Shown here piece by piece: positions 26,253-35,131 of a stretch of 35,528 bases of DNA. This DNA is from Rickettsia typhi. GTDB lineage: Bacteria; Pseudomonadota; Alphaproteobacteria; Rickettsiales; UBA1997. Position 1 is the stretch's first letter. The number at the start of each line of letters is the position of its first letter. Made by a program: the position numbers and the translations under genes. The notes beneath the pieces are model-generated. The model made no database searches. It was not told where the DNA came from and saw only the letters and a program-made list of their open reading frames with translations. The DNA lies in contig CAMCAW010000010.1 of assembly GCA_945872855.1 (NCBI GenBank), positions 1 through 35,528 of the forward strand, given 5' to 3'.

Positions 26253-28052
26253 ATGGCAGAGAAAAAAATCGGAAATTATAATATCATTGATCACGAGTTT
26301 GACGTTGTGGTTGTAGGCGCTGGTGGTGCTGGTTTGCGTGCAACTCTTGGCATGGCGGCGAAGGGATTATCCACCGCATGCGTCACAAAAGTCTTTCCAA
26401 CCCGCTCACACACTGTGGCGGCGCAAGGTGGAATTTCTGCTGCACTTGGCAATATGGGTGAAGATGATTGGCGCTGGCACATGTTTGACACTGTGAAGGG
26501 CTCAGACTGGCTGGGCGACCAAGACGCCATCGAATATATGTGCCGCGAAGCGCCAGACGCAATTATCGAGCTCGAGCATTACGGCGTGCCGTTCTCGCGC
26601 ACTAAAGAAGGCAAAATTTACCAACGCCCTTTTGGCGGAATGACCAAAGAATATGGTGAAGGCGGGCCAGCGCAACGCACTTGTGCCGCGGCTGATCGCA
26701 CGGGCCACGCAATTTTGCACACGCTTTATCAGCAGTCACTCAAGCATGACGCGCAATTTTTTATCGAATATTTCGCGCTCGATTTAATCATGGAAAACGG
26801 CGTCTGTCGTGGTATCACGGCACTTTCTTTGGTTGATGGAACGATGCATCGCTTCAAGGCGCAAATCGTGGTTCTGGCTACTGGCGGCTATGGTCGCGCC
26901 TATTTTTCTGCAACTTCGGCGCATACTTGCACAGGCGATGGCAACGCGATGGTGCTGCGCGCAGGGCTTCCTTTGCAAGATATGGAATTCGTGCAATTTC
27001 ACCCTACAGGAGTTTATGGTTCTGGCTGTCTAATCACAGAGGGCGCGCGTGGCGAGGGCGGTTATTTGGTGAATTCAGAAGGCGAGCGCTTCATGGAGCG
27101 TTATGCCCCCAGCGCAAAAGATCTTGCGAGCCGAGATGTAGTTTCGCGATCAATGACTATGGAGATCCTTGCGGGGCGCGGTGTTGGGCCGAATAAAGAT
27201 CATATTTATTTGCACCTAAATCACCTTGATCCAAAAATTTTGCATGAACGTTTACCCGGAATTTCTGAAACGGCAAAAATTTTCGCGGGTGTTGATGTTA
27301 CGAAAGAGCCGATCCCAGTAATACCAACGGTTCACTATAATATGGGTGGTGTGCCAACTAACGTGAAAGGCGAAGTTTTGACGGTAAAAAACGGTAAAAC
27401 TGAAGTGGTTTCGGGCCTTATGGCTATTGGTGAGGCAGCATGTGTATCGGTGCATGGCGCTAACCGCTTGGGCTCAAATTCGCTGCTCGATTTAGTGGTG
27501 TTTGGCCGCGCTGCTGCTATTCGCGCCGCAGAAATAATCAAGCCAAATGCGCCGCAAACTGAGTTTGCAGAAAATGCGGGAGCCGAATCAATTGCTAGGT
27601 TTGAGCGTATTCGCAATGCTAATGGAAAATCTTCTTCAGCAAAAATTCGCATGGAAATGCAAAAAACTATGCAAAATCACGCGGCGGTTTTTCGCACCGA
27701 AGAAATTATGCAGAAGGGTTATGATAGAATGCTGGAAGTTTTCAAGAGCTTCTCAGATCTACATATCACTGATCGTGGGCTGGTTTGGAATAGCGACTTG
27801 GTTGAAAGCCTAGAGCTAGACAACCTACGCGCGCAAGCTTTGGTAACAATCACTGCGGCGCTAAACCGCAAGGAAAGCCGTGGGGCGCATGCTCGCGATG
27901 ATTATAAAGATCGCGATGATGAAAATTGGATGAAGCATACAATTATTTGGTGCGATGATAATGGTAAAACCAAAATCGATTATCGTGATGTGGTCTTGAA
28001 GCCAATGACTAACGATGTTCAGGCCTTTCCACCAAAGAAACGGGTTTATTAA
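26253..28052 (+). CDS. sdhA: Succinate dehydrogenase flavoprotein subunit
   Basis: A 599-residue subunit that oxidises succinate to fumarate. The FAD-binding GAGGAG is at 22-27 and H53 in [10 protein letters not shown] is the residue that binds FAD covalently. QFHPTG, the catalytic GARGEGGYL region and [16 protein letters not shown] are present, as is the C-terminal block [18 protein letters not shown]. Full length for the family. sdhB does not follow; the next gene two bases on is an acetyltransferase. Separation of sdhB from sdhCDA is also known in Rickettsia. Confidence 0.98.
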   Translation: MAEKKIGNYNIIDHEFDVVVVGAGGAGLRATLGMAAKGLSTACVTKVFPTRSHTVAAQGGISAALGNMGEDDWRWHMFDTVKGSDWLGDQDAIEYMCREAPDAIIELEHYGVPFSRTKEGKIYQRPFGGMTKEYGEGGPAQRTCAAADRTGHAILHTLYQQSLKHDAQFFIEYFALDLIMENGVCRGITALSLVDGTMHRFKAQIVVLATGGYGRAYFSATSAHTCTGDGNAMVLRAGLPLQDMEFVQFHPTGVYGSGCLITEGARGEGGYLVNSEGERFMERYAPSAKDLASRDVVSRSMTMEILAGRGVGPNKDHIYLHLNHLDPKILHERLPGISETAKIFAGVDVTKEPIPVIPTVHYNMGGVPTNVKGEVLTVKNGKTEVVSGLMAIGEAACVSVHGANRLGSNSLLDLVVFGRAAAIRAAEIIKPNAPQTEFAENAGAESIARFERIRNANGKSSSAKIRMEMQKTMQNHAAVFRTEEIMQKGYDRMLEVFKSFSDLHITDRGLVWNSDLVESLELDNLRAQALVTITAALNRKESRGAHARDDYKDRDDENWMKHTIIWCDDNGKTKIDYRDVVLKPMTNDVQAFPPKKRVY

Positions 28053-28054
28053 GC

Positions 28055-28594
28055 ATGCTGAAATCTTCAAAAAAAATCGCCTTTAAAACGCAGCGTTTAG
28101 AGGCGCATTTTCTAACTATAGAAAATCAACAATTCGTAATCGATCTCTATAATAAAAAAGAAACCCTAGAGCACCTAGAGGGGCTTGATGTCATGAAGGA
28201 TATAGAGTTAGTGATGCAATGCTACGAAGAAAATAAAAACATCGGCGCATATTTATTATTCTGCAATGAAACTGAAGAATTTGTTGGTTTTGGCGGTGTG
28301 CAAAATCAAGAATTTTTGCGCGATGGCTCACTGGCTTTGCCAGATAAAATTGAGTTTTTAATTATGCTTGATGCAAAATTTGGTGGTCGTGGATATGGAC
28401 ATGAATTTTCTCAGGCTTTCCTTAATTTATTTTCTGAAAATTTTCCGCAAGTTAGTTTGCCAGCGCGGGTGAATAAAGAAAATTTATCTTGTTTAAAATT
28501 ACTCGGCAAGCTTGGATTTACAATGGAAGGCGAGGTTTGTTATCGCGATTGGGATACGAAGTTTTATTTGTTGCGCCGCAATGCTTCGTTGTAA
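28055..28594 (+). CDS. GNAT family N-acetyltransferase (RimJ/RimL-like)
   Basis: A 179-residue protein with the GNAT layout. The N-terminal FKTQRLEAHFLT and central GGVQNQ precede a strand EFLIMLDAKFGGRGYGHEFSQAF, which includes the acetyl-CoA pyrophosphate-binding loop, and the C-terminal part has VNKENLSCLKLLGKLGFTMEGE, the pattern of RimJ/RimL-like enzymes that acetylate protein N-termini or small amines. The gene is two bases downstream of sdhA, so it is co-transcribed with sdhCDA in the place where sdhB would be expected. Target is unknown. Confidence 0.75.
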   Translation: MLKSSKKIAFKTQRLEAHFLTIENQQFVIDLYNKKETLEHLEGLDVMKDIELVMQCYEENKNIGAYLLFCNETEEFVGFGGVQNQEFLRDGSLALPDKIEFLIMLDAKFGGRGYGHEFSQAFLNLFSENFPQVSLPARVNKENLSCLKLLGKLGFTMEGEVCYRDWDTKFYLLRRNASL

Positions 28595-28647
28595 AAAAGA
28601 GCAAATTGCAATTCTGGCGCAATGATGCGACGCAAGGCTTTCTGATT

Positions 28648-30411
28648 TTATAACCCAACTGCCACGCCATTTCTCCGCGGATCGGCGCCACCTTTCAACT
28701 GACGATCATCAATTGTAATGGCGTGAATTCCGCTAACAATATCAATCACGCGCACTTTGTGCCCCATCTCTTCAAGCTGCGGTTTTAGCTTGGCCACAGC
28801 ACTATCTTTTTCAAGCTCAATTGCGCCATTTAGTGCCACAAAATTTGGTGCCGAAATAGCCTTCTGAATATCCATTTTCCAATCAAGATGGTTAAGAATT
28901 GCCTTCAAAGTAAATTGGATAATTCTTGGTCCGCCGGGCGATCCAACCACCATCAATAATTTGTCATTTTGATCGAAAACTAAAGTTGGCGTAAGCGAGC
29001 TGCGAGGCTGTTTGCCTGCACGCAAACGGTTTGCAACATATTTTCCATTAGCGAAAGGTGTAAGAGAAAAATCGGTAAGCTGATTATTCAGCATAAAGCC
29101 ATCAACCGACAAAGCCGAGCCGAAAAAATATTCAATTGAGGTGGTTAGAGATACGGCATTGCCATCTTCATCTACAATAGAAATATGCGTGGTTGATGGG
29201 GGTTCGGCCGCTTTGCCTTTGCTAAATTTATTGGCAAACATTTCTGAATTAACAAATTTTCCTGCCACAACTTTTGTGATAGCGCGGCTGTTTCTGATGA
29301 GTTTGCTGCGTTGACGCAAATAAAGTTTATCGAGCATTTGCGTGACAGGAACGTTATTTATATCGGCGATATATTCATTGCGATCAGCATAGGCAAGGCG
29401 CGAAGCCTCGGTAATTAAATGCACCGCTTCTTTTGAGTTTGGCTTCAAACTCGCTAAATCGAAGTTTTCTAAGATGCCCAAAGTTTGCAGTAAAGTAACG
29501 CCACCAGAGCTTGGCAAAGGCATCGAGCAAACTTTATATTTCACGCGATAAGTGCCGCAAATTAAATCGCCAGTTTTAACCTGATAATTCGCCAAATCTT
29601 TCAGCGCCAAAGTTCCCGGATTAATTTTTGAACCGCGAACCGCCGCCACAATATCTTGCGCGATTTGTCCTTTGTAAAATGGGTCAATGCCTTCTTCGGC
29701 AATAGTTTCAAGGGTTGCGGCTAGTTTTGGGTTGGTGATAGTTTCGCCAACCGTGCGCGGTTTTCTATCTTTAGTGAGGTAAATTTCGGCAGCTTCGTCA
29801 AAATCTTTGAGGTAGGAAATTTGGGTGGAAAGCACGTGCATTCTGTCATTTACAAGAAATCCCTTGCGAGCCACCTCTATTGCGGGTTCAAATAAGGTTG
29901 CCCAAGGCAATTTGCCATATTTATCGTGAGCTTCTTTGAGCATTTTCAATAATCCCGGAGTGCCTACAGACAAGCCACCGCGCACTACATCAGTAAAATC
30001 GCGAGCTTTGCCATTTTTATCAAGAAACATTGTAGAATAAGAGCCTGCTGGCGCAGTTTCGCGGCCGTTAAAGTAAATTGTTTTGTCGGTTTTGGCGTTG
30101 TAATAAAGTAAAAATCCGCCGCCGCCAATGCCAGAAGAATGCGGCTCTACCACGTTCAAAACCATTTGTGTTGCGATTGCGGCATCAATTGCATTGCCGC
30201 CTTGTTCGATCATTTTTTGCCCCGCCTTGCTTGCTAATTCATCGGCGCTAGAAATCATGTATTTTTTTCCAGTTGTAACTTTAAGGCTGCGAATGCCAGA
30301 AGAATTTTCGCCGCTCCAACCATCGTTGCTTGCAAGGCTATTTGAATAGGAATTTTGCGAAAGAATAAAAAAGAGGCAAAAAGGGGCGAGAAATTTATGT
30401 TGAAGCTTCAT
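28648..30411 (-). CDS. ggt: Gamma-glutamyltranspeptidase
   Basis: A 587-residue Ntn-hydrolase that cleaves glutathione and other gamma-glutamyl compounds in the periplasm. An N-terminal signal peptide with hydrophobic core FLAPFCLFFIL is present. The autocleavage site is the Thr in PPSTTHISIVD (T407 from this start), which becomes the nucleophile of the small subunit. MPLPSSGGVTLLQTLGILE and VGSPGGPRII give the substrate-binding Ser-Ser and Gly-Gly motifs. The ATG at 30411 is preferred to a TTG four codons upstream. The start overlaps the end of ccmF by 17 bases. GGT could let the cell use host glutathione as a source of amino acids. Confidence 0.95.
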   Translation of the reverse strand: MKLQHKFLAPFCLFFILSQNSYSNSLASNDGWSGENSSGIRSLKVTTGKKYMISSADELASKAGQKMIEQGGNAIDAAIATQMVLNVVEPHSSGIGGGGFLLYYNAKTDKTIYFNGRETAPAGSYSTMFLDKNGKARDFTDVVRGGLSVGTPGLLKMLKEAHDKYGKLPWATLFEPAIEVARKGFLVNDRMHVLSTQISYLKDFDEAAEIYLTKDRKPRTVGETITNPKLAATLETIAEEGIDPFYKGQIAQDIVAAVRGSKINPGTLALKDLANYQVKTGDLICGTYRVKYKVCSMPLPSSGGVTLLQTLGILENFDLASLKPNSKEAVHLITEASRLAYADRNEYIADINNVPVTQMLDKLYLRQRSKLIRNSRAITKVVAGKFVNSEMFANKFSKGKAAEPPSTTHISIVDEDGNAVSLTTSIEYFFGSALSVDGFMLNNQLTDFSLTPFANGKYVANRLRAGKQPRSSLTPTLVFDQNDKLLMVVGSPGGPRIIQFTLKAILNHLDWKMDIQKAISAPNFVALNGAIELEKDSAVAKLKPQLEEMGHKVRVIDIVSGIHAITIDDRQLKGGADPRRNGVAVGL

Positions 30412-32293
30412 TTTTTTTACCAATAAAAAACTGCGTAATTTTTAACATTGCCGCAACTGACATTATTAAACATCCCAGCCAAATTAGGTAAATAAAGGGT
30501 TTATAGTATATTCTTAGAGCGTAGAAATTATTTTCGTCTTTATTGCCAATGGCTATGTAAAGATCGCCAAAAATTCCATGCTTAATCGCTGCTTCATTGG
30601 TGGTTTGGTCGGAGACAGGATAATAACGTAACTGTGGCTTGATACGATTTAATTCTCGGCCGCTTTCAAGAATTGTGAAAATTCCCTCGCGCGCCAAAAA
30701 ATTCTGCCCCGCTTTGTAGTCGATGCGATCGAAACGCAGCTGATAATTTGAGTTATCAGAAACGCTAATTACTTCACCTTGTTTTATATTTACTTCTTTG
30801 ACTGACCCAAGTGCAGCGAGGATAATGCCAGCCACAAGCAAAGTAAAGCCAAGATGGGCAATGTTAGAAACGGTTTTGCGCGACAAGACGGCTAGAAAGG
30901 CAGCAAATATTGTTAAAAATAATATGAGAATTTCGGCAAAAGTTGCGTTGTTTGTTTTGGTGTTGGCAAGAAATGTTAAGCTTAACGAAGCGAGCAAAAT
31001 TAAGGAGTTGCGCTTAGTGAGTATTTTTATTTTTGCGTTTTGAATTTTGTAGTGAGTGAAGTAGGAAGTGATTAAGAAAATCAGGAATGGAAGCAGTAAA
31101 ATCGTGAAGATTTGGTTGTAGTATTTTGCTCCAATTGCAGTTGATTGATTGAAGAGGCTTTGGGAGAAAATTGGGTATAAAGTGCCGAGTAAGATGGTGA
31201 AAATGGCGATGGTTAGAAGATAGTTATTGGCAAAAATCATGCCTGTTTTGGTGAGAAATTTTATGTTGAGATTTTTTTGCGAAGGCGTGATTTTATTGGC
31301 CTTGAGCGCGAAGATCAGCATTGCGATTCCGCCAATTAAAGTAATGAGCAAGATGATGAAGAATCCACGCTTGGCATCGACAGCAAATGAGTGAACCGAG
31401 GTGAGTAAGCCAGAGCGCGTGAGGAAGATTCCGATGAGGCATAAAATGAAATTGGTGATGGCGAGCAGTGTTACCCAAACGCGGCAAATATTTTGTGTTT
31501 TAAGAAGTTTTGCGGCGTGAATTAGTGCGGTGCCCGTAAGCCATGGCATTAGTGAAACATTTTCTACGGGATCCCAGAACCAATAGCCACCCCAACCGAG
31601 TTCGCGATAGGCCCACCAAGAGCCGAGGCCGATTCCTAGAGTTAAGAATCCCCAAGAGAGAAAGAGCCAGAATTGCATGATTTTCGCCAGTTGCGGCGTG
31701 ATTTTCTCGCGTAGCAGGCCCGCGATAATCAGCGAGAAGACCAGAGAGAAGCCAATGTAGCCGACATAAAGCATTGGTGGGTGCAGCGCGAGGCCAATAT
31801 CTTGTAGGAGCGGATTGAGGCTGAGGCCTTCATTTGGCGCAGGAAAAAGTCTCTCGAACGGATTGGAAGTGAAAGCAGTAAAGCTCGCAAAACCAAGAAT
31901 GATAAGGCATTGCGACGATAAAGTAGTTATTTTATATTCGCTTTTGTCGATTAAAGCGAAGGACAAACTATAGCCAGAAAGCACGCTAAGCAGCAGCAGC
32001 ATTGAGCCCTCGTGATTTCCCCATGAGCCTGCGATTTTAAAAATTAGCGGTTTTAGATGATGCGAATTTTGATAGACATTAAGAACAGAATAGTCTGAAG
32101 CCACATAGGAGTAGATCAAGCAGCCTTGAGCAAAAAGCGATAAAGCAAAAATTAGCGCGATAATTATTAGCGATATTTCTACGGATTCTTTTTTTATCAG
32201 CGTGGTTTTTCTGGTAAATAAATTGAAAAATGGCAGAAAAAAGCTGAGGGAGATTATGAGTAGAAGTGCTGTAAAACCTAGTGTGGGAGCCAT
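30395..32293 (-). CDS. ccmF: Cytochrome c-type biogenesis protein CcmF
   Basis: A 632-residue heme lyase subunit of the system I cytochrome c maturation pathway, with about 14 membrane helices. GSWGNHEGSMLLLL and the tryptophan-rich WWD region (GWGGYWFWDPVENVSLMPWL, near residues 233-252) bind and present heme on the periplasmic face. The C-terminal periplasmic domain and terminal helix are complete. The ATG overlaps the thrC stop by one base (TAATG), and the end overlaps ggt. No other ccm genes are in the window. Confidence 0.96.
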   Translation of the reverse strand: MAPTLGFTALLLIISLSFFLPFFNLFTRKTTLIKKESVEISLIIIALIFALSLFAQGCLIYSYVASDYSVLNVYQNSHHLKPLIFKIAGSWGNHEGSMLLLLSVLSGYSLSFALIDKSEYKITTLSSQCLIILGFASFTAFTSNPFERLFPAPNEGLSLNPLLQDIGLALHPPMLYVGYIGFSLVFSLIIAGLLREKITPQLAKIMQFWLFLSWGFLTLGIGLGSWWAYRELGWGGYWFWDPVENVSLMPWLTGTALIHAAKLLKTQNICRVWVTLLAITNFILCLIGIFLTRSGLLTSVHSFAVDAKRGFFIILLITLIGGIAMLIFALKANKITPSQKNLNIKFLTKTGMIFANNYLLTIAIFTILLGTLYPIFSQSLFNQSTAIGAKYYNQIFTILLLPFLIFLITSYFTHYKIQNAKIKILTKRNSLILLASLSLTFLANTKTNNATFAEILILFLTIFAAFLAVLSRKTVSNIAHLGFTLLVAGIILAALGSVKEVNIKQGEVISVSDNSNYQLRFDRIDYKAGQNFLAREGIFTILESGRELNRIKPQLRYYPVSDQTTNEAAIKHGIFGDLYIAIGNKDENNFYALRIYYKPFIYLIWLGCLIMSVAAMLKITQFFIGKKNEAST

Positions 32294-33705
32294 TATTTAA
32301 TATTTTTTGCAATAAAATTTGTTACCAAACTTAAATCATTTGCTAAAATTTCGTAGCGTTCTTTTCGCGTAAATAAATCTTGCAAAAAGCTTGGCAGCAG
32401 CGGTTGTGGTGCGCCAGAATCGGTTATGGCATCAGGAAATTTTGCAGGATGTGCGGTGGCAAGATTTACTACAAATTCGCCTTCATATAAATTGCTTTGC
32501 ATGAATTTTTTGCTGGCGGCAATTGCTATTGCGGTGTGCGGATCCACTATTTCTGCGGTTTCGTGATATGTTTTGGCAATTGTTTTTTTGGTCTCTGCAT
32601 CGTCAATTGCATATGCTGCAAAAGTTTTTTTGATTCTTTCTAAGATCTCTTCTTCAACTTTAAGCGCGCCAGTTTGCTCAAAATTTTGCATTAATTTTGC
32701 GAGCTTTTTTTCAGATTTTAGATCTTTGTGAATGTCGAAAAGCAGGCGCTCGAAGTTGCTTGAAACCTGTATATTCATGCTTGGCGAGATGGTTTCAATC
32801 ATCTCGTGTTTGCTATAATTATTGCTGTTGATAAAGCGCGCGAGAATATCGTTAGAATTGGTTGCAACTATGAGGTGCTTGATTGGCAAGCCCATTTTCT
32901 TTGCTAAAAACCCTGCGTAAATATCGCCAAAATTTCCTGTGGGTACGCTGAATGAAACTGGGTTAGAATCAGACGCGCCAAGCCTTAAAGCTGCATAAAA
33001 ATAATAAACAATTTGCGCCATAATGCGGGCAAAGTTGATAGAATTAACTGCAACCATTCTGCGACTACCTAGAAAATCTTGGTCGCCGAACATTTTTTTG
33101 ACCATTGCTTGACAATCGTCAAAATTTCCTTCGAGCGCAATGTTGAAGACATTATCTGCGAAAACGCTTGTCATCTGGCGGCGCTGCACTTCTGAAACTT
33201 TTTGGTGTGGGTGTAAAATAAAAATTTGTGCGTTTTTGCAAGCGCCGCAACCCTGAATTGCCGCAGAGCCTGTATCGCCAGAAGTGGCGCCGATTATCGC
33301 GATTTTTTCATCGCACTTTTGCAAGAAATAATCGAGTAAATTTCCTAAAAATTGCAGCGCAAAATCTTTGAAGGCGAGAGTGGGACCGTGAAAAAGTTCG
33401 AGTATAAATTCGTTTGCGGCTAGTTGTTTCAAGGGTGCAACGGCTGGATGCGAAAAAGGTGAAGCGTAAGATTTTCTGATAATTTCACGATAAGCCTTCG
33501 CATCAATTTCGCTGCCAATAAAATGCTTCGTAACCTCAAAAAATAATTCCTCGTAAGATAAATGGCGCAAATGTTGTAAATCTTTGGCGCTAAAAGATGG
33601 CAAGAATTCTGGCACGTAGAGGCCGCCATCGGTTGCTAATCCTTGGAGCACAACTTCTTCAAAAGAAAGTTCGGCGGCGTGTGAGCGGGTGGAAATATAT
33701 TTCAT
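32293..33705 (-). CDS. thrC: Threonine synthase
   Basis: A 470-residue PLP enzyme that converts O-phosphohomoserine to threonine. MKYISTRSHAAELSFEEVVL and GLATDGGLYVP are the N-terminal signature, PLP lysine K113 is in HGPTLAFKDFALQF, and ATSGDTGSAAIQG and VPTGNFGDIYAG bind the phosphate of PLP. Length fits the longer bacterial and fungal class. The ATG at 33705 is chosen over a TTG three codons earlier. Homoserine dehydrogenase and kinase genes are not nearby. It overlaps ccmF by one base. Whether a substrate supply exists in this organism is not visible here. Confidence 0.94.
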   Translation of the reverse strand: MKYISTRSHAAELSFEEVVLQGLATDGGLYVPEFLPSFSAKDLQHLRHLSYEELFFEVTKHFIGSEIDAKAYREIIRKSYASPFSHPAVAPLKQLAANEFILELFHGPTLAFKDFALQFLGNLLDYFLQKCDEKIAIIGATSGDTGSAAIQGCGACKNAQIFILHPHQKVSEVQRRQMTSVFADNVFNIALEGNFDDCQAMVKKMFGDQDFLGSRRMVAVNSINFARIMAQIVYYFYAALRLGASDSNPVSFSVPTGNFGDIYAGFLAKKMGLPIKHLIVATNSNDILARFINSNNYSKHEMIETISPSMNIQVSSNFERLLFDIHKDLKSEKKLAKLMQNFEQTGALKVEEEILERIKKTFAAYAIDDAETKKTIAKTYHETAEIVDPHTAIAIAASKKFMQSNLYEGEFVVNLATAHPAKFPDAITDSGAPQPLLPSFLQDLFTRKERYEILANDLSLVTNFIAKNIK

Positions 33706-33823
33706 TTTTAACAAAAATTACTATGCAGAGAGTCTTTTTATTCAAAATAGGTTTGGCATCTTGAATTAGATAGATTACGCGTTAGATTCTAAATTAAATT
33801 TTAAGACAGTCAAAAATTAAAAA

Positions 33824-34333
33824 ATGCAACCAAGTGATATCGCAATAGATCAAAACAGCGCGAAGCCAGACTACCTATATCGTAGTGGCGTTGGAATTAT
33901 GATAATTAACGCGCAAAAACAAATTTTTGTCGGCAAAAGAATCGATAATAATTCTGATGCGTGGCAGATGCCGCAAGGCGGGATCGATGTTAATGAGAAT
34001 GAAGATGACGCAATGTTGCGCGAGTTAAAAGAAGAAACGGGGATTAATGCGAATCAAGTTAGAGTGATCAACAAAAGTCGTGGCCACTACTACTACAACC
34101 TTCCATATAAATTGCAGAAGAAATTTTGGGGCGGAAAATATTTAGGCCAAAAGCAGCGATGGTATTTAATTGAGTTTATCGGCGATGATTCTGCGGTCAA
34201 TATTAGTACTGAAGACCCTGAATTTTCTGAGTGGAAATGGGTTTCGCAGGAGGAAATTGTGAGTCATATCGTTTCTTTTAAGCGCGAGCTTTACGAGGAT
34301 GTGATGCTAGAATTTGCGCAGTTTTTAGGATGA
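33824..34333 (+). CDS. rppH: RNA pyrophosphohydrolase (Nudix)
   Basis: A 169-residue Nudix hydrolase that removes pyrophosphate from the 5' end of mRNAs and so starts their decay; in some host-associated bacteria the homolog is called IalA or invasion protein A. The Nudix box is intact at residues 52-74, with E58, R66, E67, E70 and E71. YRSGVGIMIINAQKQIFVGKR and AWQMPQGGID are typical of RppH, and the C-terminus has FSEWKWVSQEEI. ATG follows an A-run without Shine-Dalgarno. holC follows after 57 bases. Confidence 0.94.
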   Translation: MQPSDIAIDQNSAKPDYLYRSGVGIMIINAQKQIFVGKRIDNNSDAWQMPQGGIDVNENEDDAMLRELKEETGINANQVRVINKSRGHYYYNLPYKLQKKFWGGKYLGQKQRWYLIEFIGDDSAVNISTEDPEFSEWKWVSQEEIVSHIVSFKRELYEDVMLEFAQFLG

Positions 34334-34390
34334 GATGCTGTTTTATTTTCAAAGACCTCTGGTAATATTCATTTTAATAAATGCTAAAAA

Positions 34391-34831
34391 ATGACTGAAG
34401 TAAATTTTTACCAAATTGACGACGTTATCACAAAAGCTCTTGCACCCTTGCTAATCAAGGTTACGGATGAGAAAAAGAAAGCGTTAATTTATTGTGCCAA
34501 TGCCGCAAAATTTAAAGAAATCGATGATTCGCTTTGGTCTTATGGCAAATATAGATTTGTTGCCCATGCAACTTTGGCCGATAAAGAATTGGCAGAATTT
34601 GGCTGGCAGCGCCAACCAGTTTTTTTGATAGATCGCGAAGAAAATGTTAATGAGGCAGATTATTTAGTTTTGACAAGCGAAGCTTCAGAGGCTTTTATTT
34701 CTAAGTTTGCGCGGGTTTTTTATTTTTATGAAGCGCAAGATGTTGCGGCGGTAAAAAAATTTGCTAAGCAGTTTAAAAAAGTAAATTCTTATAAGAAAGT
34801 TGATTCAAAATGGGTGAAAGATAGTTTGTAA
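34391..34831 (+). CDS. holC: DNA polymerase III chi subunit
   Basis: A 146-residue protein of the clamp-loader-associated chi family, which links the replisome to single-strand binding protein. The start TEVNFYQ, then LAPLLIKVTDEKKKALIYCAN, DDSLWSYG, FVAHATLADKE and PVFLI follow the family order, and the C-terminal half has the FYFYEAQD and basic KKFAKQFKK segments. Length is normal. It lies downstream of rppH on the same strand. Confidence 0.85.
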   Translation: MTEVNFYQIDDVITKALAPLLIKVTDEKKKALIYCANAAKFKEIDDSLWSYGKYRFVAHATLADKELAEFGWQRQPVFLIDREENVNEADYLVLTSEASEAFISKFARVFYFYEAQDVAAVKKFAKQFKKVNSYKKVDSKWVKDSL

Positions 34832-34867
34832 ATCGCGCTACCAATTTAATTTTTTGTTGGAGAGTGT

Positions 34868-34975
34868 ATGCCAAAAGTTAGAAATGAAGTATTGGAGCTT
34901 TATGATTTTATTGAGGCTAAAGATCGCTATGGCGATCTTTATACGACATCGCCGATGAGATTTGTTGTTTTGTAA
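34868..34975 (+). pseudogene. Short ORF, possible gene remnant
   Basis: A 35-residue frame starts at ATG 34868 after a good ribosome binding site (GGAG, five bases before ATG), which is rare in this window. Its product begins MPKVRNEVLELYDFIEAKD and is not recognised. Just after its stop, another frame reads VRENNITKKEISDSLNC (about 34974-35026), reminiscent of a helix-turn-helix segment, so this may be a frameshifted remnant of a small DNA-binding protein. It could equally be a real small protein or noise. Confidence 0.25.
34918..34941 (+). terminator. Ten-bp perfect hairpin, possible terminator of rppH-holC
   Basis: TAAAGATCGC (34918-34927) pairs perfectly with GCGATCTTTA (34932-34941) around the loop TATG. 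There is only a short T-stretch in the right arm and none after it. It lies about 90 bases after the holC stop, inside the short ORF. Confidence 0.4.
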
Positions 34976-35087
34976 GAGAAAATAACATTACCAAAAAAGA
35001 AATTTCTGATAGTTTAAATTGTTAGAATTTTTACTGTCGGAAAATGCAGAGTGTCAGATGAAGTTTACGCTAGTCAGATACGCTTGC

Positions 35088-35122
35088 AAAAAATGGGCAC
35101 CAAGAAAACTAGCGCCCATTTT
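35088..35122 (-). terminator. Rho-independent terminator of the right-edge minus-strand gene
   Basis: On the minus strand AAAATGGGC (35122-35114) pairs with GCCCATTTT (35098-35090) over 9 bp, around a 15-base loop, and the transcript continues in a run of six T (35093-35088). It lies 10 bases after the stop of the minus-strand gene and has the shape of an intrinsic terminator. Confidence 0.75.
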
Positions 35123-35131
35123 ATCCCCCAA

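Noticed and set aside
26809..27813. Several open frames on both strands within sdhA
   Set aside because: They overlap a full-length conserved sdhA and mirror its less AT-rich codons; no support for coding.
33715..33823. Inverted repeat in the thrC/rppH divergent gap
   Set aside because: Only short, imperfect AT-rich matches were found, no better than expected from composition.
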